A stretch of DNA of 64,000 nucleotides from Polytrichum commune (Eukaryota; Streptophyta; Polytrichopsida; Polytrichales; Polytrichaceae): assembly GCA_950295325.1 (NCBI GenBank), contig OX485807.1:37974440-38038439 (forward strand), given 5' to 3'. This document shows positions 1-13,147 of this stretch, in pieces; position 1 is the first letter of the stretch; every line of letters begins with the position of its first letter. The notes under the pieces are model-generated. The model was not told the origin of the DNA. It made no database searches and saw nothing but the letters and a program-made list of their open reading frames with translations. The position numbers were made by a program, and so were the translations under genes.

Positions 1-162
1 ACAAATTTTGGTATTGATTTAGGGTGGCAAGGGAACTCTCTTTTGACTTGATTTTTTGTCATTTATTGAAGAATTTGATGTTGTGCAAGTTCAAGTTTCC
101 AGCATGTACAAATTGAAAACAAGATTGTTGATTGTTTGAGTGTGTTCCCTGTGTGTCTTCAG

Positions 163-1285
163 TGAGAAGGTGGTCTCTGCAGCCCTTCTGCAAATCTTTG
201 GTCGGCAAATTGCTGAGGTTCCCCTTATTGCAACTAGCCTTGCACACCAAGGGCAGGTATTCTCCCTGAATATATTCTTCTATACCTTTTGACATCTATG
301 CTTTGTTATGACTTCTGGAGTGGGAAAACGGAAACTGGTAGAACTCTTGATTCACTCTGGTTATGGCAGCGAGCACCTTCACGTGTAGTCTACTTTAGTA
401 TCTGGTATCCTGTTGTGGTGGTGTTACTTTAGATAGACTTGTACTGAAAGGACCTATTAACTCCTAAATGCTTTTACCCCATTCATGGACATGGAATATA
501 TAGGTCAAGAATCATGTTCATGTACTTTTTGTACCTGCTTATGTTACTTTCCCTTGCATGCTAACTTTCTAAGAGGTGGAAGTATTTAACATCTGTGATT
601 GAAATACATTTGTATTCAGCTCTCCTAGGTTGCTAAAATGTGATTTCTTTATGAAAGGTTGAAATTAGATCAAGGGACTATGTTTAGATGAAGGATAGTA
701 TCACAAAATTACTTGGACCAACTACAATATGTAATTTGAGATGAGGTTTGTTCTGGACCTCAAAAGGGTTCAAATAAATCTTGAAGATCAAGGAAGGAGC
801 ATCGTGGAAAATTGGTATTGAATTGCAACTTGCTGAAGAGAGATCTGCACTTCCACCCAGATAACTTTGTTGAGCTCAGAGACTTCAATCTTTCAATGGT
901 TGATTTCATAATTTGCTACTTTATCTGGTGTATCACAGGGCTTCTGTAAAGCACTCATGACAACAATTGAGAGACTTCTTGGAGTGCTAAGTGTGGAATA
1001 TTTAGTCCTTCCCACAGCCAAGGATGCAGAATCAATTTGGGTCAACAAATTTGGCTTCAGACGGATGGATGATGAGCAGGTGTGATTCTTCTCAGTGGAC
1101 CTTGTATTTTCTTGTGTTTAGTCACATAATTTAGGTTAAACACTTGCTAAGCTATGATCAAAATTAATGTTATTGGTGGTGGTTCTATTTTGCAGCTGGC
1201 GAAAATTCGTATGACAATACGGCTTATGACCTTCACAGGTACCTGCATGCTCGAGAAGGCAATCACTCCCATGACTGTGCTATAA
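163..1285 (+). CDS. GNAT acetyltransferase of plant PHD-finger type, last three exons
   Basis: Three exons read in phase: 163-256, 939-1079 and 1196-1285, each with AG before and GT after, and the last ending in TAA. They encode the C-terminal acetyltransferase domain of the plant nuclear PHD-finger/GNAT family (IDM1/ROS4-like), whose members acetylate histones. Visible landmarks are AEVPLIATS, then the acetyl-CoA loop HQGQGFCKALM, which follows the Q/R-x-x-G-x-G/A pattern and spans the first intron. Next come EYLVLPTAKDAESIW and KFGFRRM, typical of the end of the GNAT fold. The first exon begins with one base of a split codon, so upstream exons, including any PHD finger, lie outside the window. 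Introns are 682 and 116 bp. Family assignment is strong. Substrate and exact orthology are inference. No polyadenylation signal was identified. Confidence 0.85.
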
Positions 1286-4200
1286 AGCAAGAGAGTACAA
1301 AGGACAAAGTGGAAGTGTCAATCTCCCTGTCTGTGTACAGAACCTGTCCCACAGAGACATTGAATTTTCCAGGTTGTGATTATCAGCGATCACATGAGTG
1401 AGCAACCCCTTTTCTGCACCTAGCAGACCATTACCTCTCCCAGTTTTGGGTAGAATGTTGAGGGAATGGCTGGAGGGAACGACAGCCGTGAAGCAGAGTT
1501 TTTTTAAAGAGCTCTTGGTAGTTCCACACTGCAGGATGGACTTTATTTTTAAAACCAGGTGTACCACTACATAAGACGACCATAGCCCCCCCATAGGCCC
1601 CCACATTCATGGGTGGCACACTCTCACTGGCCATTACTCCCACCAAAGGTTCAATTGCTCACTGCATTCTCATCTTTTGGAGTTAAGTGTCTCATCTTGG
1701 GCTCTTTGGACGAAGCTTTCTCATGAAGAACATCAATGTGGCAAACTGCCAGACAGAACTTGATGGGTGCATGGGAAAGGAGGAGGGTCGATTGTTGGAT
1801 TTGAGCAAGTTTTGAAGGATATATGAGCAATCATAGGGGCGTTACCAGGGGCTTAAATAGTGGTAGTCTTTTGTTTAAAGTTCTCTGTAAAGCTCAACTC
1901 TAGCACGCGGAGCGCCATGGTTTCGGGTGTGCATGCAGGATAAAAAACATGGCTTTGTCTTCTGAAGGCACAAAGTGTGCTTGCATGTAGTGATACATTT
2001 TGAGTGTCTTATTAGTCAGGTACATTGAGGAGTATCATAGCGGCAAAAGGCAGATTCAAACTGGGTAGGTTACTAAGCGTTCCCTTTGTTAGGGTTCAAA
2101 ACTCTGTATTTATTACCTGATTTTGTGGAGGATTATTTAGGAACTCAAGTTTTATGTGTCCGGAGTGCTCCAAAACTTCAGGGGTGTGGGACTGAGTTTT
2201 GGTGGGATAGTATTGCAATATATTTGAGCTCAGGCAATGCTTTTTTTGTTTTGTTTCTTTTTTGGATGAAAATTTTCTGTCAATTATCAATTTCAAGGAT
2301 ATCAGGTTTTGTGGGAGTGCACTCCCTTTCATTTAAAAAAAATCAAGGTTCAATTATCATTTTCAAGAATTTTTGTGTCTGTTTGGACAAGTGGGCGAGG
2401 GCAATGGGAGTGGGATGTACTTAGTGAGGAGCTAAGGACATCAAATGTGACCATTTTGCCAATACTGGATAATTGTCTCGGGGAATACTGATTTTATTGT
2501 CTCACGGGCATAGTAATAAATTTGAATGTTGTGTACATTTTGTGCTGGTGTTTAGAATGTAATATTTCTCGACGACGTCCAGAGTTGAATTAGAAGTGTT
2601 ATTTGGTCTTGGCCTATTGATAGTAAATGGAGGTTCATCTAAAACTTAGATGTGCATAGGTAACAATGATTGTACCAAAATTGTGATTCCAGTGGATTGT
2701 TTGCACTTGGTGCCAGGTCGTATCACAAGGTAGAGACTTTGTACAATGAATGTCCAAAAGAGTTTAGTTCCTCACTAAGTACATCTTATTCTAAACCATA
2801 TTCAAGTATGACATGGTGATATCATGTCCAACATTGGTGTTAAACAAGGATGTCCCCTTCAGTGTTTATATTAATGAGCTTGAGATATATATTTGGATAA
2901 GATCGATTGTATTTTGAAAATATCTCATTTTGGAAGGTTTTTGAGGAAGGCATGAGGATGCATATGATAACTCTTTTCAAGATCATATCCTACCATATAT
3001 ATTGTTGGTTTAATATGGAGAACTTCTCATGCACTTATGTAGCTAGCTATATGTTTTCAAGAACACCTTGCTCGTCTACCCTCCTCTTGGTTAGTTAGTC
3101 AAGCAATCTCATTTTCCTCACACTTGGTTGAAGAAGTAATTTATTTTAAGGAATTAGAAGAGCCATCCACAAATGTTCAATCCAAGAACTTGAAGGACTA
3201 GAAATACCTAAAATTGAGGTCAAAGCACTCATCAAGGCATACATGAAAACGCGATCAAATACCTCACCAACTTAATACTTAAAAAAAGAAAACTTGAAAA
3301 CAAACAAACCCCTATAATCCCCCATTGGTGATTATGGTCAACTTTGTTCCTACAATGCAGTAGAATGAAGGCACACTTTGTGTTGGAGTGTCCCCTTTGC
3401 AATTACATCAGAGATAGATTTCCTTCCCTATTTTAGAATGTACTATTAGGTAGTCTTTATTCCAATTGGGCCATCAAGTTGAGATTCGTCTCATGGAGGC
3501 CATTGCACTCAATTTGTCTTTCTGACACAACTTGATGAACATGATTCCCATATTAAGTTTTTTTTGGCTTCTTGGACTTTAATATCAATTCAATTTTATT
3601 TCATGGATGCTATGGTGATTTTACCCGAGTATGAAGGTTCATGGATAGTATATAGACCTCAATGGTATTCAAAACCAAAAAATTCCTCAAATACCCATAC
3701 CATATTGGTATCAAAAATAGATGATACAAATGCAACACGAGTATAATCCACTCTCTTACCATGTTCTGATGCATTCTTTACTTTTGGTAAGTCTCCTTTC
3801 ACGTGTGATTCCTAGTATAAGAGCATTCAATACTTGATCTTTGTACCATGTAATGTGCCCTTATACTAAGGAATCACCTTGTGGCAAGGTTCACCTTACA
3901 TAGAATAGATAGGCTTTAGTATGGAAATGGATATTTTAGAAACCAATTTATCGAAAGCAACCTTTGCTAATGTTAGTTATCAAATCATGAGTGCACTTTG
4001 GCGCTGGCTTGAATCCACTCACCTCAACTCCCACAAACAATGCACCCCCAAACAAGTTGATTCCAATAATACAAATTTCAACAACACAGACATGGATTAT
4101 ACACAAGTTGGAGAGGGAGCGGCTCCATCTCGGGGGAGGTTTACGCCCGAAGCATACACAACAAACTAGATGCATCAATGTTGTGCCATTTGAACGCTGT

Positions 4201-5239
4201 TTATTTGTCTTGGCAAACACTCACCTAAGTAACAAGGAGACATGAGCATATAGAGAACAACAACTTCAATTTAAACAATGAGATCACAACCACACAATAG
4301 TGCTTTCAACACTTTCTTCTCTTGCTTACCCTTCCTACACTTCTACCATATCCCCAACCTTGGATAGTTCTAATTGTGTCTCCCCCTTACCCTATGTTGC
4401 CGTGCCATTGACATGCTCCTTTAGAGCACACATTCGCTATGCGAACTACACCAAATGGTTAGCTGGTCCACACACCAAACAATGAACCATAGACCACACT
4501 AAATGGGGCTGACACTAAATCCAATAATCGATGTAGTGTGAAAAGGCCCCGAGCGAGTAGGTTATGAGTGTTGGATTACAAATTTGAAAGTGACTTTGAA
4601 CACGAAGTAAACTTATTATTAACTCACCGTTGCGACAAGACATATTGAGGTGCGTTGAGATTGGATTGACCTTCTCAATGGCCCTTTATGTGAAGATCGA
4701 AGTGTGATGTATCCAATCCTAAATATAATATTTGGGAGCCGACTTTATTTCCCCTCTCCATCACGAAGATCCCGTAACTATGATTACGTGGTTAGCGGAC
4801 CTTCAACAACCACTTTTAGCTTTGGATCCATTTCTCATAGGATATGAAACATGTGTGTAGAGCAAGATGATTTGCAAATCCATAGTGTGCTTATAGTCAT
4901 TTTCCTCATAGTTTTCGAAGCTCACATGAATATCTTAATCATCAAAGTGAAGATTCTATTTCTCAATATGCAAAAATTGTGAAAGTATCCGGACCGCATG
5001 CAAAAAATATGTGTTAAAGTAATCGGAGTAAGGAGTAACAAAATTGGAATGGACATACACCCAATCATGTTGAAGTTAGTAATGGTTTCATTTGATCTTG
5101 CCTCCCCTTAGATTGGTGTGGGATGCTTATTTCTCACGAGAGGTGAAACTCAGTCCTCGCCACGTCCTTTGTATTTCATGATTTTTAAAGTGATTTATTA
5201 AAATGGTTTTATAAAATCTATGTCAACCAATGGCTACAG
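1286..5239. other. No gene recognised
   Basis: About 4 kb of AT-rich sequence after the acetyltransferase stop codon. Open frames are short, lack recognisable motifs and have no splice-consistent neighbours. I see no RNA gene and no complete transposon. A short A/C-rich patch near 4010-4150 resembles the composition of the retrotransposon at 29.8-37.7 kb but has no domain I can name. Confidence 0.5.
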
Positions 5240-6235
5240 TAGGAGGATCCATGAGGGGGGGGGGGGGGGAACTATTCTTTGAGAGTCGGATCCACATGCA
5301 TGTGGAAACCTTTAAAAAATTCTCCTACATACAAAAGTTTCACAACTAGAAGGGAGACTATTTATACAAATCAAAGACTACATAGTACATATAGTCTTAG
5401 GTATGTTTACATAAATTTGAACTCCTAGAGTCAATTGCCTTGTTAAAGTATTCAAAATATACATGCTCATTAAGCACTTTGTAATGACAACGTCATTGAA
5501 GTATTGGGAATGCATGGGAATGACAAGTATTGCCTTATGGATGAGCACTTGTGAACTTTCATAGTACCCTATTTATTTGTACAAACTACCTGGAACAATA
5601 CCCCTCCCATATGTATACTTTGTGAGTCAAAATTTTGTCGAATACCCTTTTGCCTATGTGGTACCATACATGCTGCATTTTGGCCTCATTCCGTAGTTCA
5701 ATGAAAACGTTATGCTTACATTACATTGAGGCATGTAGGCAAATCTAGTGGGTGATAGCATGACACATGTTGGCCTCATCACAAAGATTCCCTTTCCTAG
5801 GTTGTGGGTCTTTGGTGCTAGATCAAGGCCAATGCCGATCTATTGACACCTTGACACCCACTATATTGTGCTCCTTGTGTTTTGTTGAGCACAAAATCCC
5901 TAGCATTTAATATGTGTCTATTGTTCCTTCTCACTCCGGGGGAAGGGGGGGGGGGGGTCCAGAGCCACATGTGTGTGGGTCCTTTATTAAGACCCCTTAT
6001 GTACAAAGTTTTCATGATCAATAATGACTAGACGTACAAATCATAGACTACATAATAGTCTCATGGATGTGTACAAATATTTTGAACTCCTACAATAAAT
6101 TGCCTTGATTATGTATACAAAATAGAAGCAATTAGAATTATTTTGACATTCCTTGGATACACACTCATAAATTACTTTGTAATGATAAAGTTATTGAAGT
6201 ATGACACATCGGGATGACAAGTACCTGGGGGTTGC
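5240..6235 (+). repeat. Two diverged direct repeats, each led by a poly-G tract
   Basis: The segment 5240-5560 recurs in altered form at 5930-6230, about 690 bp away in the same direction. Both begin with a run of a dozen or more G, then an ACATGTGTGTGG-like stretch, ACAAATCA.AGACTACATA.TA, TTTGAACTCCTA, AATTGCCTTG and CTTTGTAATGA.AA.GT.ATTGAAGTAT. It is an old duplication or two copies of one repeat family. No coding capacity is visible. Confidence 0.7.
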
Positions 6236-7489
6236 ACCCTTCAATGCGTGTGGAACCATATGTGAATGAACAAAAGGGGGTTTTATAGAGAGAATACTAC
6301 ACAAAATATACTTAATCTCTGTATATTGTGAGATGTAGAGGTTTAGGTACTATGGGAGGGCTTAATATGCCTATGATAAAATGATATAATATAGTAGGGC
6401 TTAAGGACCCTAATTTCAATCAATTACAAATGAATGAAAATGGGATTGGAGCAATTGAACATAATAAGATGGTCATGAGACCTTCATCCATGGCGTATGT
6501 ACAAGGAGGGAGGCCATTAGATCCGAGGCTTGAGGGGAAAGATGATCTCAACCGTTGTGAAGCTGAACTACCTTGTAGCTACAAAGACTTTGTACTTGTA
6601 TGCTATACATATGGCAACGGTTATTTTTAGGGCCAAATGAGTATTGTATACTTCCGTTTTCCTCTTTCGATAAATAATAAATAATAAATAATAAGAATAA
6701 GAATAAGAATATTTTGCATATACATATTTTGACTTGTATATCCTCGCTTCAAAATGTACATATATTTTAAGTTCAAACCTTTTTGTATTTAGAGGTTTTT
6801 ATTGAGGGTAGAGAACGTATATTTCTAGGCCTTATTGAAGGGTGAACCCCCCAGGGGACATTTATTGCCGTATGGATTAGCACATAAAACTTACTTTTGT
6901 TTGGGTGGGGGCAATGTAAGGAATATTTGATTGAAAGTAACTCCTCTTGTGAGAAACCTTATGGGACCTTAGGTATACTTACCTCTCCCTAAACAATTTG
7001 CTAAAAATTCAATCACTTAGTCCAATTTCTTTTAAACATGTATCTACAACAATGTTTGTCCTTAAATCCACATCAAACCACATACCATTCAAATATAGGC
7101 GTGAAATTAAAAAGAACTGAATAACATCTGCATGCTTTAAATATGGTGCCAATTTGGGCATAACATTACCAAACCTACGGTAATGGCTCCCTTTCCAAAA
7201 GGGGAGGCATGTAGTAGGCTAAAATGTGAGGCAAAGAATCTTGGCCTTTATTCATGGAAGTGGTTACGGGTTTTTAGCCTTGTTGCGCAAAGATCCTTAG
7301 GCTTGCCCTCCCATCTTACGCATATCTTGCTCATCCAAACCTAGAGTAGCATGCCATTCCGGGTGTCATTTGGGCCACACAGTCTGCAGACCCCTATGGG
7401 CCTCCGACGACAACCACACCTAGTCCCAACATTCTTTAATACAACCTCTCAATTTTCATTTGGTGAGGGAAGCCTAGGTGTCGATGCAC
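6236..7489. other. No gene; AAT/AAG microsatellite
   Basis: AT-rich sequence without a supported gene. It contains a simple repeat at about 6668-6712, ATAAATAATAAATAATAAG followed by AATAAG units. A 66-codon frame at 6430-6630 has no recognisable motif. Confidence 0.5.
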
Positions 7490-7929
7490 CCTTGTAGAAT
7501 GAACAATACTCAAGTTGAACACTGTTCATTTTGTAAGATTTACCCAAAATAAAGAAGGTATTATGCTCCCAACATTCCTAGCCATATGAAGCAAGACCCT
7601 AGTGTTGAGTGATGTTATTGTATACTTATCATAGTTTCATAGCAGCTTGGGCAGGTCTTTACTTAATAATTAATTAAAGTGACCATAACAATTAGGCAAC
7701 CCAAAATAATAATATATCACAATCGGACAATTTCAAAATGCAATGAAAATAAGTTAGGCATTCATCCAAGTTTGTTAGTTTGTGAATGGCAATTGCTAAT
7801 TTCATCTAAGGTGGCTGATTTACTCCAAACCCTTACCTTCACCTCCAAAGCTCCCATTAATTGCCCTAAGCTCTTATATGATATGATTTGTGATGTGTGA
7901 GAGACATGTTGCATTTGTGTAAGATTGTG

Positions 7930-8016
7930 GATTAGAAGTTAGAATGACGAGACACTGTATTAGAATGATGAGACACTGTATTAGAATACGAGACACTGTA
8001 TTAGAATGACGAGACA
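7930..8016 (+). repeat. Short minisatellite, about 21-bp unit
   Basis: Unit ATTAGAATGAYGAGACACTGT repeats about three and a half times with small changes. The matching place in the right segmental copy (about 39891-39920) has a single unit followed by the same flank, GAGACAAAAGACTCA, so the expansion is specific to the left copy. Confidence 0.8.
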
Positions 8017-10081
8017 AAAGACTCAGAAAACCTTTGCAATGTATGTTTAGATCTATTGATACCTACAAGCTAATTTATTGAATTACAACACATGTAAGCT
8101 GAACTTCTATGATTTGAGCATTAATATGGTCTTTAAGAAAGAAAGCTAAACAAACCATGTCAATAATTTCCTAGAAATTTAGGCACCCTTCTATTCATAC
8201 ATTTTCTGCCCAGGCTGCTACGAACTACGATATTCTCTTCAATGGAATTCATGTCCATTTCCCCAAATTAAAAATAAAATAAAATGTCCACTGGTAATTG
8301 AAGCCTGTAGAGAATTGCTTACAAGGAGGAAACTTGATGGACACTGCATGTGAAGTTCATAACTTAGTCACACGACTTGCTTGCCGACACTATGTGTTCA
8401 TTGCACAATGTCAACATTCTCGTTTACGAGGAATGGACTACCAGAGATATCAATTGCATCGCAACTGCTTGGAAATAGCTTCTCAAGTCCTTCTGCAGAG
8501 TCGCGTGGCTCAAAGTTTGAGATATGCATTTAGTTCATAGTCAATGCATATTTTGGATCAGTGTGTCATGGCACTATCAATTCCCTGGTGATATATATCA
8601 TGAACTTATTTAAAGATTTAGGTTAGTTTTCATGTAGGCCGATTTGTTTACCAGATTCTAGTGGAAATGTAGATTTCATCTGGTGGCAGTTATATTTCCA
8701 CTAGAATTTGATGGGTGAGTGGCCTACATGGAAACTGACCCTTACAAACAATGAAACTGGGAACCTTATTTTAATCACCCGTGAATTTGTTTTTTATTGA
8801 AGTCAATCCTAGCCTAATCAACATTATGACACCCTATAGATTCTTGATGGGGTCATGTTTAGGAATAGGTGATTTTACTCTATTTTGTTTGATCAAGGAT
8901 AGTGGGACTGTTGAGCCCTAAGTCACTATCATGTAGAGTAGAGAAACCCATTTCTGATAACCCATCCAATCTTAAAATATAGAGTCCCCTAAAGCCGTGA
9001 AGTTCCACACATGTAGCTGCCATTTTCTAACGTGATGGAAAAAGATGTGAAGTTTCACGCAGGTCACGCTCACATTGAGCGTGGTGGAAGAGTAAGTAGA
9101 AAAGGGCATGGATTTGGATTCCTCAAAAAGGGTTGTAATTAATCTAAAGTTTTTGTCTCTAAGCTATCGGATATAGGCCGACCTGTGCTAGGACTTGAGT
9201 TGGGAGAGAATCTTGCCATGAAATTTTATAGTCATTTCAAAACTTGGAAATAAATTGTGTTTGTTCTTGTTAAACGTTGTGAAATCAATTTCTAAACCTG
9301 TGAAAAATCACCCCAATATCGCACTTGTAACACACTTATGTGAAATTGCTTAAGTTAATCGAAATAGGTGTATCTACTCTACATCAGTGAACGAGGAGAA
9401 CTAACTGCTAGTTACAGATGAATTGGTTGAGTTTAAGAATTAACCGGTTGAAGTTCAAGACTTCAAGAAAATCACCCCACATTTGAGAGGAATTTACTTC
9501 AAACAAATAAAGAAAAACCGAAAGATCACAAATCATAGCCGATTGGACCTGGCAACACTAGCATTTTGACCGATTATGCCCAAAAATCTCCACGGACATT
9601 GATATACATGAAAATACAAAACAACTTGAAGCATGACTTCATACTTCAAATTTAGAAAGACTTTAAGGTAGAGGGTGCTAAAACCAACACGTATAAATGC
9701 TTCACAATTGTCAACACTCTACTACCTTGAACCGTTCCCAATGGTGTAGGATTGTCCGGGCCTACAGAGTGATGGTTTTAGGTGCCATTGGTGGCGCCAC
9801 CACATAGCAACCTCCGCTACCTCCATGTAAGGTAGCAGGTTTCACTCTATCTCGGGCTGGTTCAAGGTGGGTTTAGGGTGGCTTGTCAATGCCTATTCTA
9901 GCCATTCTATACATGGGGGGATGGGGGGTGGTGGGGGGGGGGGGGGGGTTGGTACATTCTATACATAGTGGGGGTCATCAAATATTCAATTGAGGCTAAT
10001 TATTTTCTTTCTTTCTTTATAACTATGGTTGGCCCCAAGGCTAATATGATTTTTTTGATATCAACCACATAAGCCTATGTC

Positions 10082-10508
10082 ATAACATTATTCAATTACA
10101 TGGTTGTGTTCCATTTTATAATTAGCATTTGACATGGACCTCCACTATCTTACCTTCGTGAGAAGAAAATTACAAAATAAGAAGAAATTGATGTGAATAC
10201 GAATAATGAATAGTGCAAGTTTGAATAGTAAGATTATTATGAATAGTGTGGGTATTTTCAATAATATTTTTTCTATGAATAGCAATTTCATGAAATAATA
10301 TTGGGATGAACAATGTTTCATGTGAATATTCCTAGGTGAACAATAATTGCTACACATAGTGCCAGGAGTATAACTCCACCTAAGTTTCCAACTTTGGCAT
10401 GAATGTATGAATAGTATATGGATATTCCTAGTTTGTTCAAAGCCCCACATAATATAATTGGCATATTCTAGGATCATAGAACCGACGCACATGGCTGAAT
10501 AATGTTAT
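10082..10508 (+). mobile_element. MITE family 2, copy 1
   Basis: A 427-bp element with imperfect terminal inverted repeats. The left end is ATAACATTATTCAATTACATG, and the right end read in reverse is ATAACATTATTCAGCCATGTG. It has no coding capacity of its own and is rich in GAATAGT/GAATATT motifs. Copies are at 45069 (same strand) and at 16609 and 50584 (opposite strand). The superfamily is not determinable because I cannot define the target-site duplication with confidence. Confidence 0.75.
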
Positions 10509-11160
10509 AGTATGTGCAATAGCTGAAATTGTTGGTTTAAGAACCCTCTACCTTACATTTGACTCATGGTCTTCCTTGCCACCCATTTCTTCCTCTAAGT
10601 TGGGGTTTTAGATACTGGAATGGATATCTTTGTATGGTTTTTTTGGGCAATGAGATAGAGTGGTTTCATTTGTCTTGGATGAGAAAACGAGAATGAGAAA
10701 ATGATGACAAGGTGGCGTTGGATGTGGTTTGCTTGTCTTCTTGTTGCTATTGACTCGGATGTGGCCAAGTCCAAATAGCCCCGGGACTAAGGGTCAACTT
10801 CCATGCATTTGTCGGTGCTTATAAATGCTATACTTTCCTCCATGGTGGACCTCCCAAGCTCGAAGAGCGTGTTCCATGCGAGGTGACAGCCCATTGGCAT
10901 TTGGACTAAAGCCCGGCCAACGATTCCTAGTAGCCATGTAAGTTGAAGGTGAAGTTGTTGGGAACTCTTTATATGTAAAAAAGTTAATTTGAAGTGAAAT
11001 TAATATTGCAACTGGCACATTAAACTCATATGGGACAAGTTTTCATTGATTATAAACCCTCATGTGGGTGTCAAAAACTCTAACATGGGCGTTTGTGGAA
11101 TGTGTACTTTTCATATATTTACCTAGTAAGATCATTGCCTTTGCATTTAATCACAAATCT
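10509..11160. other. Duplicated non-coding stretch with a minus-strand frame remnant
   Basis: A minus-strand open frame at 10794-11018 (74 codons) has a counterpart at 45807-45992. The shared peptide includes PTTSPSTYMATRNRWPGFSP and AWEVHHGGK. I do not recognise the family. It could be a relic of a repetitive gene. Confidence 0.3.
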
Positions 11161-11165
11161 ATCCT

Positions 11166-11501
11166 CTAATCAAGGTGCTTCATTTCATGATGAAGTTTGA
11201 ATATGTCATGTGGAATGGGAAAGACCTCCCATTTTGTGATCCTCTTATCATGGGAGGTGAACTTCATGATTAGGGTACCCACATCCATGACGGTGAACTC
11301 ACTTTCAATTTTTGTCTTGGTGAAATCAACCGAATACCCCATGAAAAGTGACCATAAGGGCAAACTTCCAACAAGTAAATTGGGCACAAGGAGACAAATT
11401 TTGATTCCATGGGTTTGGACATGCCCCCAAAGACGCAAAGTTTTCAAAGATTTATACCCTCCTCTCCCCCACTTGCAAATCTGGGTACGCAAGTCCCACA
11501 T
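11166..11501 (-). pseudogene. Unrecognised minus-strand frame, shortened copy
   Basis: A 111-codon frame whose partner at 46087-46563 is longer (158 codons). They share SLPLWSLFMGYS, DFTKTKIESEFT, MDVGTLIM and DIFKLHHEMKHLD. The left copy has changed sequence at its start because homology to the right block stops near 11480. I cannot name the family. Retention of an open frame in both copies argues for former coding but may be chance. Confidence 0.35.
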
Positions 11502-11828
11502 TATATGGCAGGGGGCATCGGATAAAACAACTTAAAGGATGGCATTTGTAAAAATTATTTCAAATTATAGAAAGATAAAAGGTCTAGAAAGTTGGGTGAA
11601 CACCAAATTAAATAAAATGAGATATATGAAAGTTGGGTTGCATGTTTTATTTTTATTTTTCATAAACTCTACAACGTATATAAAGAACTGAAACACCTAT
11701 TTTTAAACCTATGCCTATGCATACTTTCAAAAGATCCACACAAGTAAATGGCTTCAATTGGACTAAAATGCATTGTAAGTGATTATAATCAGGGCCATGT
11801 AATACGGGAGTTGCATACCCGGGCCATG

Positions 11829-11858
11829 AGGTCGGAGGTTTGACCCCTCCTTCTAGCG
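11829..11858 (+). pseudogene. 3' fragment of tRNA-Asn
   Basis: Only the variable region, T arm and 3' acceptor strand of tRNA-Asn are present, including GGTTTGACCCC with one change in the T loop, followed by TTCTAGCG. The 5' part is replaced by unrelated sequence. It marks the broken left end of the tandem array. Confidence 0.85.
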
Positions 11859-12162
11859 GTGCAAAATCCTTTTACAATTCCGTTTACTAATCGTCATATA
11901 CTTTTGCATCAATGAATAAAGTGGGGGGGGGGGGGGGAGGAGGGGACAATGCCTGGTATTGCACAAATTGCTCACAAACTTCATAGTCTTTTCCAAATAC
12001 CGTCCACGAGCTTATGAATTATTTATAGTGCCCAATTGGACTGGGGGGATGACCCACCACTCTTGCAGCTCATCACCCACTCTCCTCTTGTTGGTTATCT
12101 AGTCCGTTCACCACAACCCACCTAAATGATTCTTCAAGGTTTCCAATCACACAACGTCTTGA

Positions 12163-12234
12163 GCGTCCGTAGTCCAACGGTTAGGATAATTGCCTTCCAA
12201 GCAATAGACCCGGGTTCGACTCCCAGCGGACGCA
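12163..12234 (+). tRNA. tRNA-Gly-TCC: tRNA-Gly (anticodon UCC), copy 1
   Basis: A 72-nt cloverleaf with acceptor GCGTCCG/CGGACGC, anticodon loop CTTCCAA and T loop TTCGACT. One mismatch lies in the T stem (CCGGG against CCCAG). The upstream leader is rich in CAA, as is usual for plant tRNA genes. No run of four T follows before the tRNA-Asn 39 nt downstream. Probably functional or nearly so. Confidence 0.93.
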
Positions 12235-12273
12235 TGTGCGCACTTGAGAGGCGCCACGAGTTGCACTAGACAT

Positions 12274-12290
12274 GCTGGAATAGCTTAGTT

Positions 12291-12323
<33 letters not shown>

Positions 12324-12347
12324 GAGGTTCGACCCCTCCCTCTAGCG
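12274..12347 (+). tRNA. tRNA-Asn-GTT: tRNA-Asn (anticodon GUU), copy 1
   Basis: A 74-nt cloverleaf including the discriminator G. The anticodon loop is CTGTTAA and the T arm GGAGGTTCGACCCCTCC. The acceptor 3' strand is CTCTAGC, giving one mismatch against GCTGGAA. A TTTT run lies about 11 nt downstream (12358-12361), the first Pol III terminator after the Gly/Asn pair. Confidence 0.93.
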
Positions 12348-12654
12348 GTGTAAAACCCTTTTACAATTCCATTTATTGATCGTCATTTACTTTTCCATCA
12401 ATGAGTAAAGTGGGGGGTGGGGGCAGGGGGGGACAATGCCTGGTATTGCACAAATTGCTCACAAACTTGTCTTCATATTCTTTTCGAAATATCATCCACG
12501 AGCTTATGAATTATATATAGTGCCCAATTGGAGTGGGCGGATGACCCACCACTCATGTGGCTCATCACCCTCTCTCCTCTTGTTGGTTAGCTAGTCCATT
12601 CACCACAACCCACGTAAATGATTCTCCAAGGTTTCCAATCACACAACATCTTGA

Positions 12655-12726
12655 GCGTCCGTAGTCCAACGGTTAGGATAATTGCCTTCCAAGCAATAGA
12701 CCCGGATTCAACTCCCGGCAGACGCA
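12655..12726 (+). pseudogene. tRNA-Gly-TCC: tRNA-Gly (UCC), copy 2, damaged
   Basis: It has the same anticodon as copy 1. The T arm reads CCGGATTCAACTCCCGG, which breaks the conserved G53-C61 pair and changes the B box, and the acceptor 3' strand is CAGACGC, giving a C-A mismatch. These changes make it the least likely of the three Gly copies to give a stable tRNA. I call it a probable pseudogene. Confidence 0.75.
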
Positions 12727-12764
12727 TGTGCGCACTCGAGAGGGCCACGAGGTGCACTAGACAT

Positions 12765-12838
12765 GCTGGAATAGCTTAGTTGGTTAGAGCGTGTGGCTGT
12801 TAACCATAAGGTCGGAGGTTCGACCCCTCCTTCTAGCG
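12765..12838 (+). tRNA. tRNA-Asn-GTT: tRNA-Asn (anticodon GUU), copy 2
   Basis: A 74-nt cloverleaf with a fully paired acceptor (GCTGGAA/TTCTAGC), loop CTGTTAA and an intact B box GGTTCGACCCC. The anticodon stem has one G-U wobble (CCATA). A TTTT run follows within 15 nt. The upstream partner tRNA-Gly is damaged. Confidence 0.93.
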
Positions 12839-13147
12839 GCGCGGAACCTTTTTACAATTCTATTTACTAATTGTCATTTACTTTTGCATCAATGAATAAA
12901 GTGGGGGGGGGGGGGGTAGGAGGGGACAATGCCTAGGACTGCACGAATTGCTCACAAACTTTGTCTTCGTATTCTTTTCCAAATACGTCCACGAGCTTAT
13001 GAATTATATATAGTGCCCAATTGGAGTGGGCAGATGACCCGCCACACCTGTGGCTCATCACCCACTCTGCTCTTGTTGGTTAGCTAGTCCGTTCACCACA
13101 ACCCACCTAAATGATTCTCCAAGGTTTCCAAACACATAACATCTTGA

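Noticed and set aside
2086-2424. 112-codon plus-strand frame after the acetyltransferase
   Set aside because: Low-complexity Phe/Ser/Leu composition, overlapping minus-strand frame and no motif or splice context.
5250-5275. CRISPR-like or regulatory meaning of the poly-G tracts
   Set aside because: They are simple homopolymers at repeat edges. No regular spacer-repeat structure occurs anywhere in the window.
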